This document shows positions 44,462-57,031 of a stretch of DNA of 64,000 nucleotides, in pieces. The position numbers were made by a program, and so were the translations under genes. This stretch comes from Salarchaeum japonicum (GTDB taxonomy: Archaea; Halobacteriota; Halobacteria; Halobacteriales; Halobacteriaceae): positions 2,113,564 to 2,177,563 of the forward strand of contig NZ_CP085324.1 of assembly GCF_020614395.1 (NCBI RefSeq), read 5' to 3'. Under the pieces are notes generated by a model that had not been told where the DNA came from, made no database searches, and worked only from the letters and a program-made list of their open reading frames with translations. Each line of letters opens with the position of its first letter. Position 1 is the stretch's first letter.

Positions 44462-44674
44462 ATGAACCTGGATATCGGCGTTTTCGAGGACGAACTCGAC
44501 GTTCTCGGTGTGGTTGTCGGCGTGCTGGTCGCGCTGATGGGCGTGGGGACGCTCGTCGGGATGCCGTGGCAGTACGCGAACAGTGCGGTGGTGACGGTCG
44601 GACAGATAGTGGGTGCGGTGTCGGCTATCGTCATCGGCGCGGGGTTGGCGTACTTCGTGCACTCAACGGCGTAA
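44462..44674 (+). CDS. Two-TM small membrane protein
   Basis: 70 residues from the ATG at 44462. Acidic NLDIGVFEDELD head, then two TM helices (VLGVVVGVLVALMGVGTLVG and VVTVGQIVGAVSAIVIGAGLAYFV). No family recognised; haloarchaeal small membrane proteins of this layout are common and uncharacterised. Confidence 0.65.
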   Translation: MNLDIGVFEDELDVLGVVVGVLVALMGVGTLVGMPWQYANSAVVTVGQIVGAVSAIVIGAGLAYFVHSTA

Positions 44675-44722
44675 CTCTCTGTTTTAGGAAGGGATAACGG
44701 ACGCGAGCGCGTACGTGTCGGT

Positions 44723-44977
44723 ATGTCGGTTCGGGTGACGGTGTACTCGCGGGCGGACTGCCACCTCTGCGAGGACGCCATCGAGACCATCGAGTCCGTC
44801 CGGGAACGCGTGCGGGTGGACGTTGCTATCGAGGAGGTGGACGTGGACGACGACCCCGAGTTGCGGGCGGCGTACGGCGAGCGCGTGCCGTACGTGTTCG
44901 TGGACGGCGACCCGGCGTTCAAGTTCCGCGTGGACGCTGACGAACTCGAAGAACGACTCAGTCGTCCACGTCGATAA
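44723..44977 (+). CDS. Glutaredoxin-family protein
   Basis: 84 residues. Thioredoxin fold with redox CHLC (Cys13, Cys16) near the N-terminus (VTVYSRADCHLCEDA) and cis-Pro segment VPYVFVDG. Small thiol-disulfide protein of the DUF836/glutaredoxin type. Its 3' end overlaps by 20 bases the hidden membrane protein gene on the opposite strand. Confidence 0.85.
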   Translation: MSVRVTVYSRADCHLCEDAIETIESVRERVRVDVAIEEVDVDDDPELRAAYGERVPYVFVDGDPAFKFRVDADELEERLSRPRR

Positions 44978-45131
44978 ACACGGTCAGGAGACCGAGAACG
45001 AGACCGAGGAGCGCGGCGGGAATCGCGTACGCGCCGGCCGCACCGCCGAGCGCGGCGGTGAGGAGGAGTAATCCGAGGAGTTTCGACCCCACATCGAGCG
45101 CGCGGTACGCCCGAGGGGCCAGGGACACCAT
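44958..45131 (-). CDS. Small two-TM protein coupled to cytochrome b
   Basis: 57 residues, below usual gene-finding size. Starts VSLAPRAYRALDVGSKLLG, then two TM helices (LLLLTAALGGAAGAYA, AALLGLVLGLLTVFI), and ends DVDD. Its ATG overlaps the cytochrome b stop (CTGATGG: TGA and ATG share two bases), strongly suggesting translational coupling and a role as a small subunit of the bc-type complex. Confidence 0.75.
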   Translation of the reverse strand: MVSLAPRAYRALDVGSKLLGLLLLTAALGGAAGAYAIPAALLGLVLGLLTVFIDVDD

Positions 45132-46636
45132 CAGTCGTCCTGGCTGGCGGCGCGCGCGGCGGCCGCCTCGCTCGAATCCTCGATGCCCTTCCGTTTCTTG
45201 CGCCGAGCGAGCATCACGTAGACGAGGACGCCCTCGACGAGCGGCACGGCGACGGTCGCGACCTGGAGGGGGAGCGTGACCTCCGCCGTCGTCACGGGCG
45301 GCTGCGTGAACACGAACGTGAACAGGCCGCCGAGCACCGGAATCGGTGCCGCCCAGTGCACGATACCGCTGACGACCGTCGCGACGGTCGCGTTCATGCC
45401 GGCCATGGAGAGCATCACGATGAGCGCGATAGCTCCCACGCCGACGGCGGTCGGGAACGGCCGGTCGAGCGGGTCGGCCGTGAAGTGGACTTCGTTCTTC
45501 GAGTAGTCGATGAACGGCCAGAGCGCGAGCACCGTCGCGATGATACCGGGGACGATGACGCCCGCGACGAACTCACCGACCGGGATACCGCCGAGCGCGC
45601 TCGAAATCGCGTCGTGGAACGGGATGGCCGGGATGATTTTCAGCACGCCAAACACCCACATGAAGTACCAGTCCGGCCCGACGTTCGCCGGCGTGCTCGT
45701 CGGGTCGCTCGGCCCCCAGATGGGGAGGCGCTGAACGGGGAAGAACGCCGCCAGCAGGAACAACACCGCGAACGTCATCAGGAACACGACGATGGTCACC
45801 ATCGCCTGGTTCGGGAACAGCGGCGTGCCGACGACGTAACTCTGGTCGTCGGAGTCAGGGCCGCCGTCGGACTCGTGGCGCTCGCCCTTCTGTTCCGTGT
45901 GCTTCTGGCGCACCAGCAGGAACATGTGGACGGCGATGAGGCCGCCGATGACGAGCGGCACGAGGAACACGTGCATGAAGAACAACCGCGGAATAACCGT
46001 CTCCGAGGCCGCCGGCCACGCACCGCCGAACACGAGGTACTGGAGCTGCTCGCCGATGAACGGAATCGTCCCCGCTATCTCGTACCCGATACCGGTCGCG
46101 GTCGCGCTGTACTCGTCGAACGGGAGCGCGTACCCGAGGAAGCCCTCAAGGATACCGAGGAAGATGAGGGCGGTGCCGACGAGCCAGTTCAGCTCGCGGG
46201 GGTTCCGGTAGGAGCCCGCGAAGAACACGCGGAGCATGTGGAGGCCCATCGCGGCGACGAACAGGAACGCCGCCCAGTGGTGCACCATCCGGAGCGTCAT
46301 CCCGAACCGCGTACCGTACGTTATCTGGAGGACGGACGCGAACGCCGCCGGCACCTCCGTGCCCGCGTACGCCGCGACACGACCCGTGTACTCCACGGCC
46401 GTGGTGCTCGGCGTGTAAATCAGACCGAGGAACGTCCCCGTCAGAACGAGGATGACGAACGTGAACAGACTCACCTCACCGAGGAGGAACGAGCCGTACG
46501 CGTCCTCCGGGAACGCCTTCCCGAGGAACGTATCCCCGAGGTCGAGACGGTCGTCGAGCCAGCGGTAGACACGGCTCGGGTTCTCGTCCTCAGACGCCGT
46601 CCCCTCCGCGGGCTGCTGCTCTGTTTCCGTACTCAT
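45131..46636 (-). CDS. Cytochrome b subunit of a bc-type complex (long form)
   Basis: 501 residues, fusing the b6-like and subunit-IV-like parts. The four haem-ligand His lie in MTLRMVHHWAAFLFVAAMGLHMLRVFF and FFMHVFLVPLVIGGLIAVHMFLLVRQ. The later half has PIWGPSDPTSTPANVGPDWYF (quinol-site PDWY type). About eight to ten TM helices. Acidic N-terminal extension. Oxidises quinol and passes electrons to the Rieske protein and halocyanin. Second-last gene of the operon. Confidence 0.92.
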   Translation of the reverse strand: MSTETEQQPAEGTASEDENPSRVYRWLDDRLDLGDTFLGKAFPEDAYGSFLLGEVSLFTFVILVLTGTFLGLIYTPSTTAVEYTGRVAAYAGTEVPAAFASVLQITYGTRFGMTLRMVHHWAAFLFVAAMGLHMLRVFFAGSYRNPRELNWLVGTALIFLGILEGFLGYALPFDEYSATATGIGYEIAGTIPFIGEQLQYLVFGGAWPAASETVIPRLFFMHVFLVPLVIGGLIAVHMFLLVRQKHTEQKGERHESDGGPDSDDQSYVVGTPLFPNQAMVTIVVFLMTFAVLFLLAAFFPVQRLPIWGPSDPTSTPANVGPDWYFMWVFGVLKIIPAIPFHDAISSALGGIPVGEFVAGVIVPGIIATVLALWPFIDYSKNEVHFTADPLDRPFPTAVGVGAIALIVMLSMAGMNATVATVVSGIVHWAAPIPVLGGLFTFVFTQPPVTTAEVTLPLQVATVAVPLVEGVLVYVMLARRKKRKGIEDSSEAAAARAASQDD

Positions 46637-46637
46637 A

Positions 46638-47321
46638 TCACTCTCCGCCTCCCGCCCCGATGGGCGCTTCGAAGTGCCCGGTCGCCATCAAGAGGTCGCC
46701 CTCCTCCGTCACGCCGATTGGGAGCTGGGGGAGCGGGCGCGGCGCCGGCCCACCGACGACCTCACAGCCGTTCAGGGGGTCGAACACGCTCTGGTGGCAC
46801 GGACACAGGAGGTCTTGGCCGTCGCGCTGACTGACCTGACAGCCCGCGTGCGTGCACACCTTCGAGTACGCCGCGTACCCCTCGACGACGCCGTCGAGAT
46901 TCGTCGGCTCCGCGTACTGATCCTGCTCGAAACGGATGAGGAGGGTCGCGGTCTGTCCCGCGGCCGTGAGCGCGCCGCCGCCCTCGGCCTCTGGGAACAC
47001 AGTCATCATCTCCCCGCTCCCGGCCGGAATCGCATCCAGGCCGACGCGGTTCCCCTCCTGGTCGACCAGGTGGGTGCCGCTCACGTACATCGTCTCGTAC
47101 GTCAGCGTCGTCGTGTCCTTCACGGCCGCGGAATCGACACCAACGAGGCCGTTCACCGCGAACGACCCGATAGCAGCCGACCCCGCGATACCCGCGAAGA
47201 GCTTCGCCGCGTTCCGACGAGTCTCCACGAGCGTATCCCGCTCGGGAATCTGCTCGGGTTCTCCCTCTGGCTCCGGTTCCTGTTCCGCCTCCGCCGTCGT
47301 GGTGTCGTCGTTCGTGGACAT
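46638..47321 (-). CDS. Rieske iron-sulfur protein
   Basis: 227 residues from the ATG at 47321. A Glu/Thr-rich head is followed by RRNAAKLFAGIAGSAAIGSFAVNGLV, a Tat-like TM anchor with twin Arg. The 2Fe-2S cluster motifs CTHAGC and CPCHQS are about 18 residues apart, then GPAPRPLPQLP. Electron acceptor from quinol in the bc-type complex. The preceding gene's TAA overlaps its ATG (TAATG). Confidence 0.93.
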   Translation of the reverse strand: MSTNDDTTTAEAEQEPEPEGEPEQIPERDTLVETRRNAAKLFAGIAGSAAIGSFAVNGLVGVDSAAVKDTTTLTYETMYVSGTHLVDQEGNRVGLDAIPAGSGEMMTVFPEAEGGGALTAAGQTATLLIRFEQDQYAEPTNLDGVVEGYAAYSKVCTHAGCQVSQRDGQDLLCPCHQSVFDPLNGCEVVGGPAPRPLPQLPIGVTEEGDLLMATGHFEAPIGAGGGE

Positions 47322-47920
47322 TAGTGGTCGCGTTCCTCCGCAACGTCGATACTCGGGATGAAGTACGTGTAGTAGAGCAACACCGTCTCCGCGAGGCTCA
47401 CGCACAACAACGCCCCGTAGAACCCGAGGAACTGGTGGCGGGCCGCGCCGAACACTTCGCCCGCGAACAACGCCGCGAACACGACGGTCGCGAACGTGAA
47501 CCCGCCGACGAGCCACACGCCGGTCAGGTTCGCCTTCGCGGGCCAGTACGCGACGACGCTCCGGTACTCGGACTCCAAGTAATCGGGGAGGTCGAGGTCT
47601 GTTCCATCGGTCGGTTCGATCGGCTCACCCGAACGCCCCACGCGGTGCGCGAACCGAATGCTCGCGAAGAGCACCCCGAACAGTCCGAACAGACCCAGCC
47701 AGGTCACGACACCCGCGACGTTGACGTTAATCTCCGTCGGCGCGTCGATGAAGTACCCGGTCGGGTTCAGCGAACTGTTCGGCGCCGGCTGGAGAGCGAT
47801 CTCCTCGCCCCCCGCGTGGCCGCCGCTCGCCAGAGCGACGAACCACATCGGCACCAGTACGGCGCTGATGAGCAGTACGATGACAGCGGTTTCCCGTCTC
47901 ATATCAAGCTTCGTGTCCAT
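47321..47920 (-). CDS. Four-TM membrane protein of the bc-complex operon
   Basis: 199 residues from the ATG at 47920 (start MDTKLDMRRETAV; ATG at 47902 also possible). TM helices at the N-terminus (AVIVLLISAVLVPMWFVALA), WLGLFGLFGVLFAS, WLVGGFTFATVVFAALFAG and FYGALLCVSLAETVLLYYTYF. First gene of the operon ahead of Rieske and cytochrome b. A small accessory subunit is likely; no metal ligands are evident. Known only as an uncharacterised haloarchaeal family. Confidence 0.7.
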   Translation of the reverse strand: MDTKLDMRRETAVIVLLISAVLVPMWFVALASGGHAGGEEIALQPAPNSSLNPTGYFIDAPTEINVNVAGVVTWLGLFGLFGVLFASIRFAHRVGRSGEPIEPTDGTDLDLPDYLESEYRSVVAYWPAKANLTGVWLVGGFTFATVVFAALFAGEVFGAARHQFLGFYGALLCVSLAETVLLYYTYFIPSIDVAEERDH

Positions 47921-48093
47921 GACGCCGCCCGGAACCGGACGACAGTCGATAGTTGGACTTCTAGTGGGGAAATTGGGAGAGACATACATCGTTGTTTCGG
48001 TTACGACGAAGGCGAGACGGCCGCCCAACCGAAACCACTTCAACGCTCGCCGTCCCAACCCCAACTAGAACCGTCCACACGGACACACTAACC

Positions 48094-48786
48094 ATGAACA
48101 GGAGGGAATTCCTCGCGGGCGCGGCCGGGACGAGCGCAGTCGCGCTCACCAGCACCACGGCCACCGCCCAAGAAGACGGCGAAGGCAGCGACCCCCGGCA
48201 AGGAAGCGGCACCGAGGACGACCCGTACGTCGTCAACATGTACACGGAGAGTAGCGAATACTACTTCGACCCCGTCGGCCTCCACATCGAACCCGGCGAC
48301 ACCGTCCAGTGGGTGAACGCGTCCGGCGACCACAGCGCAACCTCCTACACCACGGACAACCCCAGCGCGTCCGTCCGCCGCGTCCCCGAAGGAGCCGCGA
48401 GCTTCAACAGCGGCACCCTCACTGAGGACGGCGCGACCTACACGCACACCTTCGAAACCGAAGGCACCTACGACTACTACTGCATCCCCCACAAGACGCT
48501 CGGCATGGTCGCCCGCCTCGTCGTCGGCGAACCCGGCGGCCCCGCCACCGAAGGCTCCATCCCCGACAGCGTCGGCTCCGGCGTCGTCCCCGACTCCGAA
48601 ACCATCGTCGAAGAACAAGCCCTCTCCTACCCCTTCATCCCCAACACCGGCGCGGGCTCCCTCCCCGGACTCGCCGTCGGCGCACTCGCACTCTTCGGCC
48701 TCGGGAACGCCTACATGCTCAGCGAGTACGACGTCCTCTCCGGCCGCTACAAGAACTCCGACGACACCCAGACCGGACTCGAATAA
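48094..48786 (+). CDS. Halocyanin (blue copper protein)
   Basis: 230 residues from the ATG at 48094. Tat signal NRREFLAGAAGTSAVALTST, then a plastocyanin domain with ligands His (SGDHSATS), Cys, His and Met in YYCIPHKTLGMVARLVVG. A C-terminal TM helix (LPGLAVGALALFGLGNAYML) holds it to the membrane outside. Divergent to the bc-type operon, so it is probably the electron acceptor of that complex. Confidence 0.92.
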   Translation: MNRREFLAGAAGTSAVALTSTTATAQEDGEGSDPRQGSGTEDDPYVVNMYTESSEYYFDPVGLHIEPGDTVQWVNASGDHSATSYTTDNPSASVRRVPEGAASFNSGTLTEDGATYTHTFETEGTYDYYCIPHKTLGMVARLVVGEPGGPATEGSIPDSVGSGVVPDSETIVEEQALSYPFIPNTGAGSLPGLAVGALALFGLGNAYMLSEYDVLSGRYKNSDDTQTGLE

Positions 48787-48953
48787 CCACTCCACTCCTT
48801 CTCGCGACCCCACTCCGACACACGCAACCCCGGGTTCACGCCCGCGAAACTACCCTCCGGAACCACGGCGTTGCCACTCGACGACACAGCAAGACACGAC
48901 AGCTCGACGGCTCTCGTCGAACCACCGGCTACCGAACGACGAGGACAGTAGAA

Positions 48954-49029
48954 AGCCAAGGGCCGGATTTGAACCGGCGATGGGCGGCTCTGCAGGCCGC
49001 TGCGTTAGGCCGGACTCTGCCACCTTGGC
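48954..49029 (-). tRNA. tRNA-Cys (anticodon GCA)
   Basis: On the minus strand GCCAAGGTGGCAGAG opens it. The anticodon arm GCGGC-CTGCAGA-GCCGC has anticodon GCA. The end is CCGGTTCAAATCCGG and CCTTGGC. Last gene of the rRNA operon, after 5S rRNA, a classical haloarchaeal arrangement. Confidence 0.95.
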
Positions 49030-49155
49030 ACACCTCTCGCTTAACCGCCAGCCGATTTAGGGATTGCGGAACGCCACCGCACAGCGCAACCGCTCCCCGA
49101 CATAAATGCAAAAAGCCCCGAACAGCACGACTGCTGTTCGAGGCTAAGTATGAAT

Positions 49156-49278
49156 GGTAGGCGGCGAACCGGATTTCCCAGAGGCTCGCGCACTCCAGTA
49201 CTGACCGGAACGCAGGCGGGCTTATCTTCCGTGTTCGGGATGGGTACGGGAGTCGCCCCGCCGCTATGGCCGCCTTAA
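49156..49278 (-). rRNA. rrf: 5S rRNA
   Basis: On the minus strand TTAAGGCGGCCATAGC starts it, with CCCGTACCCATCCCGAAC and GTGCGCGAGCCTCTGGGAA inside. The end GCCGCCTACC pairs with the start. About 122 nt. Ends are accurate to a few bases. Confidence 0.95.
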
Positions 49279-49341
49279 CGCCGACCCACGGAATCGAACC
49301 GTGGTACGCCAAACGTCGGTGGTCAAACTGACCGTGTAATA

Positions 49342-49369
49342 CGTGCAATCCAAATTGCGCCTGGACTCG
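49342..49369 (-). repeat. 23S processing stem, right arm
   Basis: CGTGCAATCCA (49342-49352) and CTGGACTCG (49361-49369) are perfect complements of 52402-52412 and 52385-52393 on the far side of 23S. They form the helix with bulges used by the archaeal splicing endonuclease to excise pre-23S rRNA. Confidence 0.65.
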
Positions 49370-49399
49370 CTCAACATCGTGTCGAGCGTACGAATGTGT

Positions 49400-52305
<2,906 letters not shown>

Positions 52306-52384
52306 TTGATACTCACCACAGAGTGGTGAGAGACTCACCATAGAAATGGTGAGGATTTGGATTTCGCTCATCACGAATGATGAA

Positions 52385-52412
52385 CGAGTCCAGTGGACGC
52401 CTGGATTGCACG
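52385..52412 (-). repeat. 23S processing stem, left arm
   Basis: CGAGTCCAG (52385-52393) and TGGATTGCACG (52402-52412) pair with the arm beyond the 23S 3' end. See the right arm at 49342-49369. Confidence 0.65.
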
Positions 52413-52569
52413 TACACACGGTCTTCATCGCACGTCCCGTGGGTGACACGGGAGCGTACATCGACCCTTCCCAGCCACGCTCTCGCCGGCTGGTGCATCA
52501 GTCGAACTCAACTCATCGTTGCGCCGTGTTCCACTTAAGGGACACGGTTCACGACCGAGTCGAGAGTAA

Positions 52570-52641
52570 TGGACCCACTGGGATTCGAACCCAGGGCATC
52601 CTCCTTGCAAAGGAGGCACTCTACCACTGAGCTATGGGCCC
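52570..52641 (-). tRNA. tRNA-Ala (anticodon TGC)
   Basis: Located in the 16S-23S spacer. On the minus strand GGGCCCATAGCTCAG, anticodon arm CCTCC-TTTGCAA-GGAGG giving TGC, then GGGTTCGAATCCCAG and TGGGTCC. The usual spacer tRNA of haloarchaeal rRNA operons. Confidence 0.96.
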
Positions 52642-52660
52642 ACCTCCGAACTGGAGGTTC

Positions 52661-52697
52661 GTTAGCCCTGATGGATTGTAGGTGTCCGATTGGGCTC
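52661..52697 (-). repeat. 16S processing stem, right arm
   Basis: GTTAGCCCTGATGGATTG (52661-52678) is a perfect 18-base complement of 54336-54353. TCCGATTGGGCTC (52685-52697) is a near-perfect complement of 54317-54329. The interrupted helix fits the bulge-helix-bulge cut by EndA (gene at 62016). Confidence 0.8.
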
Positions 52698-52750
52698 AAG
52701 AGAGCCAATCGCCAAAGGTGAGCCAGAGCAACGCTCTGGTCTCGATCGTT

Positions 52751-54222
<1,472 letters not shown>

Positions 54223-54316
54223 GTGCTGGGATAAACCCAGCTGCTGGAGGTCAAGCCTCCAGCTTGGCGGGAGCACCAAGTACATGGTGCTTCCATTGCA
54301 AATGATTGGCTCTAAT

Positions 54317-54353
54317 GAGGCCAATCGGATATCACCAATCCATCAGGGCTAAC
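54317..54353 (-). repeat. 16S processing stem, left arm
   Basis: GAGGCCAATCGGA and CAATCCATCAGGGCTAAC, partners of the arm after 16S (52661-52697). Confidence 0.8.
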
Positions 54354-54491
54354 ATCAGATCCCATCTGTACGGCGGACCGCAGGGGTAGGATCCTCATTT
54401 CCTTCGGATCTGAACATAGGGAGTTTCGGGTATTAAACCCATCGGAACTCCACAGATCCGAGCCGTGGAAGCGAGGGGCGCTTCCACGCGA

Positions 54492-54530
54492 CGTTCGCAT
54501 TCCATCCAACGTCCGGGTATCACTTAAGGC
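54492..54530 (-). promoter_or_regulatory. rRNA promoter module 1 (closest to 16S)
   Basis: On the minus strand a CCTTAAGTG TATA region (about 54521-54529) stands about 25 nt before TGCGAACG (54492-54499), the start-site motif of haloarchaeal rRNA promoters. Confidence 0.7.
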
Positions 54531-54540
54531 CATTGAATCA

Positions 54541-54559
54541 GATTCGCCGAAGGCGAATC
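54541..54559. repeat. Hairpin upstream of promoter module 1
   Basis: GATTCGCC-GAA-GGCGAATC, 8-bp stem. A similar CAAGTTCGTC-GAA-GACGACTTG hairpin (54796-54817) lies upstream of module 3, so hairpin plus TATA seems to repeat as a unit. Confidence 0.5.
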
Positions 54560-54618
54560 GAGGCCACCCCTCGTTGAACGTAGAACATCAGTGACGTAGG
54601 AGTACTACGCCACCTCGT

Positions 54619-54656
54619 CGTTCACATTCATTCCGAAGGGAGATAACCACTTAAGG
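54619..54656 (-). promoter_or_regulatory. rRNA promoter module 2
   Basis: TTAAGTGG TATA region near 54648-54655 precedes a TGTGAACG start motif (54619-54626), one base off the consensus. The core repeats about 27 bases of module 3, including ACGTAGGAGTACTACGCC-type sequence. Confidence 0.65.
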
Positions 54657-54748
54657 GCATCGTTCCCACCTCGCGAGAGGTAGATTGCATACCGACCCGG
54701 AACGTCGAATGCGTGCGTCAGTAGCGTAGGAGTACTACGCCACCTCGT

Positions 54749-54786
54749 CGTTCGCATTCGTACGAAAGTCCGAGTGCCACTTAAGG
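54749..54786 (-). promoter_or_regulatory. rRNA promoter module 3
   Basis: CCTTAAGTGG (about 54777-54786) and TGCGAACG (54749-54756) with the usual spacing. Duplicate of module 2. Confidence 0.7.
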
Positions 54787-54883
54787 GTGTTGAATCAAGT
54801 TCGTCGAAGACGACTTGGATTCGAAGCCGAACAGGTTGGACGGGCGTGCGTCGGTGGCTCCGGGCGACCGGGCCACGTCACGT

Positions 54884-54920
54884 CGTTCGCATTCAATCCG
54901 AGTGCCGGGTCACACTTAAC
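54884..54920 (-). promoter_or_regulatory. rRNA promoter module 4 (distal)
   Basis: GTTAAGTGTG (about 54911-54920) and TGCGAACG (54884-54891). Farthest from 16S. Confidence 0.65.
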
Positions 54921-55176
54921 GCCGTCGAACCACCACCCTGTTCGGGAGACGGCGACACGGTGAGCCGTCGCACGAATTGTAGACGCGGCTGTGGGAAGTC
55001 GGGTCGAGAGAACTGTGGCGCGGGCGGAGGCCGACGGGTCATCCCTCGGTCGTCCGTTCGGTCGGGTCGGGTGTTTCCCGCGCGTACATGCGTACACGGC
55101 GGACGGTGTTAACGGCGCGGGTTCCGCGACGCGGAGCTACCCGCCCCGAGCTCGCACGCGCGAGTACGTAGGGAAG

Positions 55177-55491
55177 CTAGATGTCGTCGACGTGTTCGAT
55201 GCCCTGCTTCGAGACGTTCGCCTTGGTGATGCGGCCGGGCATCCAGTCGGGCGAGTCGTCGGGCGCGTCTTCCTCCCACGCCCAGGCTTCGTAGATGTGT
55301 ACCTTGTCCGAGCCCTTCTCGCGGAGCCGGATGTCGTGGCGTTCTGCGTTCTGTTCACCGTCGGCGACGTCTTCGAGCCGTCGGGCCGCCTTGAGCGCGG
55401 CCTGTCGGGGCGTGTTTCCGCTGAAGACACTGGTCTCGTTACCGTCGACGTCGCGGAGCGCGAAGTTCCGTTTACCGTCCTCACGTGCCAT
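55177..55491 (-). CDS. Chromosomal protein MC1
   Basis: 104 residues from the ATG at 55491. Non-histone DNA-bending protein of methanogens and haloarchaea: GKRNFALRDVDGNETSVFSGNTPRQAALKAARRLEDV and RLREKGSDKVHIYEAWAWEEDAP with the conserved Trp. A strong TATA (55530-55537) lies about 40 nt upstream. Located next to the rRNA operon start, it may be abundant like other nucleoid proteins. Confidence 0.92.
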   Translation of the reverse strand: MAREDGKRNFALRDVDGNETSVFSGNTPRQAALKAARRLEDVADGEQNAERHDIRLREKGSDKVHIYEAWAWEEDAPDDSPDWMPGRITKANVSKQGIEHVDDI

Positions 55492-55529
55492 GGTTTTGCA
55501 CCATGCCAACCAAGCACAGGCCCTCTCAT

Positions 55530-55537
55530 AAATATAT
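55530..55537 (-). promoter_or_regulatory. TATA box of the MC1 gene
   Basis: ATATATTT on the minus strand, within GATATATTTATGAG, about 40 nt before the ATG, predicting a leader of about 15 nt. Confidence 0.6.
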
Positions 55538-55631
55538 CGGCAAATTCAACCGGATACGGCGGGGTTCCCGGGAGGAACCGCGCGGAAGAGCGGCGCAACG
55601 ACCGGGACGAGCGACGGCAAGAGGTAAGGGC

Positions 55632-55639
55632 TTAAGTAC
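55632..55639 (+). promoter_or_regulatory. TATA-like element of the AbrB-like/pyrD pair
   Basis: CTTAAGTA about 37 nt before the ATG at 55673, giving a predicted short leader of about 10 nt with GGAGGGGA in it. Confidence 0.5.
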
Positions 55640-55672
55640 GTGCTACGGCGAAGGAGGGGATACAGTAGCTCG

Positions 55673-55870
55673 ATGGTTCGCAAGAAGAAACTCAGCCCGA
55701 GTGGCGCGAAAGGCGAGGACGGCGAGTACCACAACGCCCACGTGAACCTCCACGAGGACGAACTCGCCGTCGCCGGCCTCGAAATCGGCGACGAGGTGTT
55801 CGTGCGCGTGCGTGAGGACAAGATTATCATCCAGAAGGCGGACCCGGACGAGGTCGAACACGACTTCTGA
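55673..55870 (+). CDS. AbrB/SpoVT-like small protein before pyrD
   Basis: 65 residues from the ATG at 55673. Basic VRKKKLSPSG head, then a swapped-hairpin-like barrel: VNLHEDELAVAGLEIGDEVFVRVREDKIIIQKADPDE, typical of AbrB-type DNA-binding proteins (GLxxGDxVxVxxxDxxIxI). Three bases before pyrD's GTG, so co-transcribed. Could be a regulator of pyrD or simply its operon partner. Confidence 0.75.
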   Translation: MVRKKKLSPSGAKGEDGEYHNAHVNLHEDELAVAGLEIGDEVFVRVREDKIIIQKADPDEVEHDF

Positions 55871-55873
55871 GCC

Positions 55874-56923
55874 GTGTCCCTCTACAGCGCGGTTAAACCC
55901 CTGCTGTTTCGCCTCCCCGCGGAGACGGCGCACGCGACGGTTCACGCCGGACTGCGCACGCTCCAGCGAACCCCGTTTCTCTCGACCGTAGACGACGCGT
56001 TGTCCGTGGAGTCGTCGCGCCTACGCGTGCGCGCGTTCGACAACACGTTCCCGACGCCCGTCGGCGTCGCCGCGGGATTCGACAAGAACGCGGAGATTCC
56101 GCGGGCGCTCGACGCGCTCGGGTTCGGGCACGTCGAGGTCGGCGGCGTCACGGCCGACCAGCAGGACGGAAACCCCCGCCCCCGGATGTTCCGCCTGCGC
56201 GAGGACGACGCCATCGTGAACCGCATGGGCTTCAACAACGACGGCGCGGACGCGGTGGGGCGACGGCTCCGCGAACAACCTCTGCCGGACAGTCCCGTCG
56301 GCGTGAACATCGGGAAGTCGAAGGCCGCGGACGACGCGCCCGCTGACTACCGCTACACGTACGAGCGCGTCGCGGACGCCGGGGACTACTTCGTCGTGAA
56401 CGTCTCCAGCCCGAACACGCCCGGCCTCCGCGACCTCCAGCACCGCGACCACCTCGAAGCCATCTTCGCGGAACTCCTCGACGCGGGTGCGAGCCCGCTC
56501 CTCGTGAAGTTCTCCCCCGACCTCTCCCGGGACGCCATCGCGGACGGCGTCGCGCTCGCCGAGGAACTCGGCCTCGACGGCATCGTCGCCACGAACACCA
56601 CCACGGAACGCGACGACAGCCTCCGCAGCCCCGCGCGCTTCGAACAGGGCGGCCTCTCCGGAAAACCGCTCCAGGAGCGCGCGACCTCCCTCGTCCGCTT
56701 CGTCGCCGAGCGCACCGACCTCCCCGTCGTCGGCGTCGGCGGCGTGTTCACCGCCGAGGACGCCTACGAGAAGATACGCAACGGCGCGTCCGTCGTCCAG
56801 CTCTACACCGGCCTCGTCTACCGCGGCCCGACCATCGCCCGCGACATCAACCAAGGCCTCCTCGAACTCCTCGACCGCGACGGCTTCGACACCATCGAAG
56901 ACGCCGTCGGCGCGGATCTCTAA
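55874..56923 (+). CDS. pyrD: Quinone-dependent dihydroorotate dehydrogenase
   Basis: 349 residues, GTG start. Class 2 enzyme with an N-terminal helical extension (VSLYSAVKPLLFRLPAETAHATVHAGL) for quinone-membrane contact. FMN barrel: GVAAGFDKNAEIPRALDALGFGHVEVGGVT, NRMGFNNDGAD, VNVSSPNTPGLRDLQ with the catalytic Ser. DGIVATNTT and GVGGVFTAEDAYEKIRNGASVVQLYTG follow. Oxidises dihydroorotate to orotate at the membrane. Confidence 0.95.
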   Translation: MSLYSAVKPLLFRLPAETAHATVHAGLRTLQRTPFLSTVDDALSVESSRLRVRAFDNTFPTPVGVAAGFDKNAEIPRALDALGFGHVEVGGVTADQQDGNPRPRMFRLREDDAIVNRMGFNNDGADAVGRRLREQPLPDSPVGVNIGKSKAADDAPADYRYTYERVADAGDYFVVNVSSPNTPGLRDLQHRDHLEAIFAELLDAGASPLLVKFSPDLSRDAIADGVALAEELGLDGIVATNTTTERDDSLRSPARFEQGGLSGKPLQERATSLVRFVAERTDLPVVGVGGVFTAEDAYEKIRNGASVVQLYTGLVYRGPTIARDINQGLLELLDRDGFDTIEDAVGADL

Positions 56924-56943
56924 ACGGACTTTTTTCCAGTTCG

Positions 56944-57011
56944 GGGTCGCTACCGCGACCCGCTCACTGCAAAACCCTCCACTAAAGAGGCCGCGAACGC
57001 TCCGCGTTCGC
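56944..57011. repeat. Two-hairpin intergenic element, copy B
   Basis: GGGTCGC-TACC-GCGACCC (56944-56961), then GCTCACTGCAAAA, then GCGAACGC-TCC-GCGTTCGC (56993-57011). Counterpart of the element after valS (23211-23313). Lies between the convergent pyrD and pheT ends. Confidence 0.55.
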
Positions 57012-57031
57012 AGTACGTGACCGCAGCCGGG

